Below are positions 6,714-8,616 of a stretch of 8,616 nt of DNA, in pieces; within the stretch, counting starts at the first letter, position 1, and each line of letters starts with the position of its first letter. The notes under the pieces were generated by a model. That model saw nothing but the letters and a program-made list of their open reading frames with translations, was not told where the DNA came from and searched no databases. Both the position numbers and the translations under genes were made by a program. Origin of the DNA: Bacteroidales bacterium (lineage in GTDB: Bacteria > Bacteroidota > Bacteroidia > Bacteroidales > UBA7960); NCBI GenBank assembly GCA_007132865.1, contig SLNU01000190.1, positions 1 to 8,616 on the forward strand, given 5' to 3'.

Positions 6714-6962
6714 CTATTTCTCGTCAGCGGCCTTTTTGATCTTGGCCTTGGTCTCGTTCGCAAACTCGTCCATCTGGCCTTTCAAATCATCGATCTTGCG
6801 ACCAACTTTGTGAGCCACTTCGTCAGAATACTCCTTGGCCTTTTTTTCCAACTTTTTCCTGGTCTCAACGCCGCTGCGGGGTGCAAACAGCATTCCCGCG
6901 GCCAGGCCGACGGCTGCACCAAAAATGAAGCCAACTACTGCTTTTCCATTTGACTTATCCAT
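6714..6962 (-). CDS. YtxH-family membrane-anchored coiled-coil protein
   Basis: 82 residues. A single N-terminal membrane segment (about 8-26) is a perfect glycine zipper with Gly at 11, 15, 19 and 23. It is followed by the family signature LFAPRSGVETRKKL (25-38). The remaining residues, about 31-82, are a Lys/Glu/Asp-rich helix likely to form a coiled coil. YtxH-like proteins are commonly linked to general stress or cell-envelope functions, but their molecular role is unsettled. It is the first gene of a leftward operon with the holin-family gene and the 87-residue gene. The leader before ATG 6962 is extremely A/T-rich with no Shine-Dalgarno, as is usual in Bacteroidota. A promoter candidate sits about 86 bp upstream. 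Confidence 0.9.
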   Translation of the reverse strand: MDKSNGKAVVGFIFGAAVGLAAGMLFAPRSGVETRKKLEKKAKEYSDEVAHKVGRKIDDLKGQMDEFANETKAKIKKAADEK

Positions 6963-6971
6963 AACAAAAAA

Positions 6972-6983
6972 TAATTATAATTA
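6972..6983. repeat. 12-bp AT palindrome just upstream of ytxH
   Basis: TAATTATAATTA is its own perfect reverse complement and lies 9 bp before the ytxH start codon, inside the predicted 5' leader. It could be a protein-binding site or simply reflect the AT-rich local composition. Confidence 0.25.
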
Positions 6984-7047
6984 AACATGTGATTGTATAT
7001 AAAAAGCGAAAATAATTCGTTAACCTTGCGAACTACTTCGTTTTGAA

Positions 7048-7079
7048 CAAATATAACCAAAAAATTGCCCAAAACCAAT
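7048..7079 (-). promoter_or_regulatory. Candidate Bacteroidota-type promoter for the ytxH operon
   Basis: Read on the minus strand, 7055-7048 is TATATTTG, a full match to the TAnnTTTG -7 consensus. ATTG at 7079-7076 (consensus TTTG/TTG) lies upstream with a 20-bp spacer, within the range reported for Bacteroidota housekeeping promoters. Transcription would begin near 7042, giving a leader of about 80 nt before ytxH. This is the best promoter match I found in the window, but it is a motif call only. Confidence 0.5.
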
Positions 7080-7245
7080 ATTACGGCCAAAAACCCCCTA
7101 CAGAAAAGCCTGGGCGAAGAGTTTAAAGGTTTTTGTCGGATGGTTTGTTCACATTTTATTAATTTTACGTGTATTCGCGACAAAAGGTTACCCCTGACGT
7201 TGGTTCGACAGGACGGATGCGCGGGGCACCGTAAAAATTGGCTAT

Positions 7246-7752
7246 ATGGCAGTAAAGGATATTTCCATCAGAATCTCAGAGTTTGAGCACCTGGAACAGC
7301 TGGAACCCGCAGACAGGGAGCTTGTTGAACTGTCCCGGCAGATGACCGCCAAGGCCTATGCCCCTTATTCCGGTTTCTACGTCGGAGCCGCCGTGCGGCT
7401 TGAGAACGGGGAGGTCATTACCGGAAGCAACCAGGAGAACGGCGCCTACCCGAGCGGCTTGTGTGCAGAGCGCGTGGCAGTTTTTGCCGCCTCGGCCATG
7501 TTCCCGGGTGTACCCATGAAGGTGATTGCCGTCAGTGCCAAGTCCCCCCGCCTTTCGATGGATGAGCCGGTATCGCCTTGCGGCGCCTGCCGGCAGGTGA
7601 TGCTGGAGTACGAAACGCTGCAGGACAAACCCATCCGTTTGTTGCTCAGCAAGGAAAATGGCAGGATACTGTTGATTGACAAAGTGGCAGACCTGCTGCC
7701 GCTTTCCTTTACCGGAACAAACCTTAAGAACCAAAAAATCATCAAACCATGA
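7246..7752 (+). CDS. cdd: Cytidine deaminase
   Basis: 168 residues, slightly longer than the 130-residue homotetrameric type and typical of the Bacteroidota form. It deaminates cytidine and deoxycytidine to uridine and deoxyuridine in pyrimidine salvage. The zinc site is complete: C73 and catalytic E75 in GLCAERV, C112 and C115 in PCGACRQV. The substrate-binding stretch SNQENGAYPSG (61-71) with N62 and E64 is present, as is APYSGFYVGAAV (39-50) near the N-terminus. The C-terminal LLPLSF (150-155) matches the family end. ATG 7246 is kept because the preceding sequence has no better start; the leader is A-rich with no Shine-Dalgarno. The TGA stop overlaps the ATG of the next gene (ATGA), so the two are cotranscribed and probably translationally coupled. 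Confidence 0.95.
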   Translation: MAVKDISIRISEFEHLEQLEPADRELVELSRQMTAKAYAPYSGFYVGAAVRLENGEVITGSNQENGAYPSGLCAERVAVFAASAMFPGVPMKVIAVSAKSPRLSMDEPVSPCGACRQVMLEYETLQDKPIRLLLSKENGRILLIDKVADLLPLSFTGTNLKNQKIIKP

Positions 7753-8615
7753 AAAGCCTTTTGCTTTCAGTGTTTATCCTTTGCTCTTCCCTTCATGTCG
7801 TTCACGGCGGAAAACCCGCCTATGCCCTGTTTGACAAGAGCGGAGCGCCCGTCAACTACGTCATGATGCTCGAAAAGGCCCTTGCATCAGATGTAGTGTT
7901 GTTCGGGGAACTGCATAACAACCCCATTGCCCATTGGCTGCAAATCGAGCTGACGCAGGACCTCTTTGAGCAGGCCGGGCAGCGCCTGACACTGGGGGCC
8001 GAAATGTTCGAGACCGACAACCAGCTCCTGCTGGATGAATATTTAGGCGGACTCATTGCGGAGCGGAATTTCACGGCGGAGGCCAAACTGTGGAGCAATT
8101 ATAATACCGACTACCGGCCGCTCGTGGAGTTTGCCCGTGAAAACCAGCTCCGGTTCATCGCCACAAACGTCCCCCGCCGGTATGCATCGCTGGTCAACCG
8201 GGAAGGTTTTGAAGGACTGGAACAGCTGGACCCTGCAGCCAGGGCTTTGATTCCCCCGCTGCCCGTTCCATATGACCCGGAGCTGCCGGGTTACAAGGCA
8301 ATGCTCGAAATGGGCGGTATGCCGGGACATACCAATGAAAACTTTCCGAAAGCCCAGGCTATAAAGGACGCCACCATGGCCCACTTCATCTACCACAACA
8401 TGACCGGTGGCGGGATTTTTCTGCACTTTCACGGAACCTACCACTCCAACAACTACGAGGGCATTGTCTGGTACCTCCAACAGCTCAGTGAGCGCATGCT
8501 GATCATGACCATCAGCACCGTGGAGCAGGACGACATCAGCCAGCTGGAAGAGGCGTATCTGGGTCAGTCTGACTTTATCATTGCGGTCCCTTCCACGATG
8601 ACAAAGACCTATTAG
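7749..8615 (+). CDS. ChaN-like (DUF399) exported haem/iron-type protein
   Basis: 288 residues, complete, ending at the TAG at 8613-8615. The N-terminus is a Sec-type signal sequence (MKSLLLSVFILCSSLHVVHG). Cys12 is preceded by Phe-Ile-Leu, a poor lipobox, so signal-peptidase-I cleavage near residues 20-26 is as likely as lipidation. The mature part has the family motif GELHNNPIAH (53-62; E54, H56, H62), GAEMFETDNQ (83-92), the conserved NTDYRPLVEFAR (119-130), ATNVPRRYASLV (138-149), and FHGTYHSN (227-234). ChaN-like proteins belong to the EreA/TIKI-related fold and some bind haem; a transport or metalloprotease-like role is suggested for the group, not shown here. The start overlaps the cdd stop by 4 bp (ATGA). 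Likely periplasmic or on an envelope membrane. Confidence 0.9.
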   Translation: MKSLLLSVFILCSSLHVVHGGKPAYALFDKSGAPVNYVMMLEKALASDVVLFGELHNNPIAHWLQIELTQDLFEQAGQRLTLGAEMFETDNQLLLDEYLGGLIAERNFTAEAKLWSNYNTDYRPLVEFARENQLRFIATNVPRRYASLVNREGFEGLEQLDPAARALIPPLPVPYDPELPGYKAMLEMGGMPGHTNENFPKAQAIKDATMAHFIYHNMTGGGIFLHFHGTYHSNNYEGIVWYLQQLSERMLIMTISTVEQDDISQLEEAYLGQSDFIIAVPSTMTKTY

Positions 8616-8616
8616 A

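Larger units (their letters stand above)
6963..7245. other. AT-rich divergent intergenic region between ytxH and cdd
   Basis: 283 bp without a believable gene. The left part (6963-7080) is strongly A/T-rich and holds the ytxH leader, a 12-bp palindrome, a small inverted repeat (CGAA 7029-7032 / TTCG 7037-7040) and a promoter candidate for ytxH. The right part (7081-7245) is more mixed and should hold the cdd promoter. The best partial match there is TAATTTTA (7160-7167), lacking a well-spaced TTTG. No tRNA, riboswitch or terminator fold was recognised. Confidence 0.6.

Noticed and set aside
6324..6962. Possible prophage or phage lysis cassette (holin-like gene)
   Set aside because: The holin-superfamily YqjE-like proteins are ordinary chromosomal proteins. 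No endolysin, structural, integrase or attachment-site signal is present nearby.
6935..7183. 82-codon minus-strand frame in the ytxH-cdd spacer
   Set aside because: It needs a TTG start, overlaps the ytxH start in another frame, is rich in residues encoded by AT-rich DNA, and covers the predicted ytxH promoter.
7190..7235. tRNA-like T-loop sequence GGTTCGAC in the cdd upstream region
   Set aside because: No acceptor, anticodon or D-arm can be built around it; only a loose CCCC/GGGG pairing exists.
7065..7286. 73-codon plus-strand frame running into cdd
   Set aside because: It needs a TTG start, overlaps the conserved cdd gene out of frame, and has no family-like motif.

Overview
The window most likely comes from a member of the Bacteroidota with fairly GC-rich genes and AT-rich intergenic spacers. 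The evidence is the gene set: a hisA-hisF-hisIE order with a fused HisI-HisE, a small YtxH/holin-family membrane operon, and a Bacteroidota-style CxAE/PCxxC cytidine deaminase. Leaders also lack strong Shine-Dalgarno sites, and two upstream regions carry a TAnnTTTG -7-like box. No rRNA, tRNA, CRISPR array, insertion sequence or phage structural gene was seen. This looks like ordinary chromosomal core sequence.

Layout from left to right. Positions 1-1674 (+) are the 3' end of a histidine operon: the tail of hisA, all of hisF, and hisIE after a 98-bp gap. Positions 1716-4685 (-) are a two-gene unit converging on hisIE: a short-chain dehydrogenase/reductase (promoter-proximal), then a 693-residue thioredoxin-fold DUF255/YyaL-type protein. 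A 197-bp divergent spacer separates this unit from a membrane-anchored metallophosphoesterase (4883-6046, +). That gene converges, with only 10 bp between stop codons, on a compact three-gene membrane operon read leftward (6962 to 6057): a YtxH-family protein, a holin-superfamily/YqjE-like two-helix protein, and an 87-residue unrecognised basic protein. A 283-bp AT-rich divergent spacer holds the best promoter candidate, for ytxH. To its right a cytidine deaminase gene overlaps a ChaN-like secreted protein gene by ATGA (7246-8615, +).

How the genes fit together. HisA, HisF and HisIE catalyse consecutive middle steps of histidine biosynthesis. The YtxH/holin/small-protein trio resembles in architecture the enterobacterial yqjD-yqjE-yqjK envelope-stress cluster and probably acts at the inner membrane. 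Cytidine deaminase and the ChaN-like protein are translationally coupled without an obvious biochemical link.

No dramatic new system is visible. The points most worth a second look are a degenerate 3 x 24-bp repeat encoding a Pro/Ala-rich linker inside HisIE, the 87-residue acid-free Phe-rich small protein of the YtxH operon, and a 2 x 21-bp in-frame duplication in the DUF255 gene.
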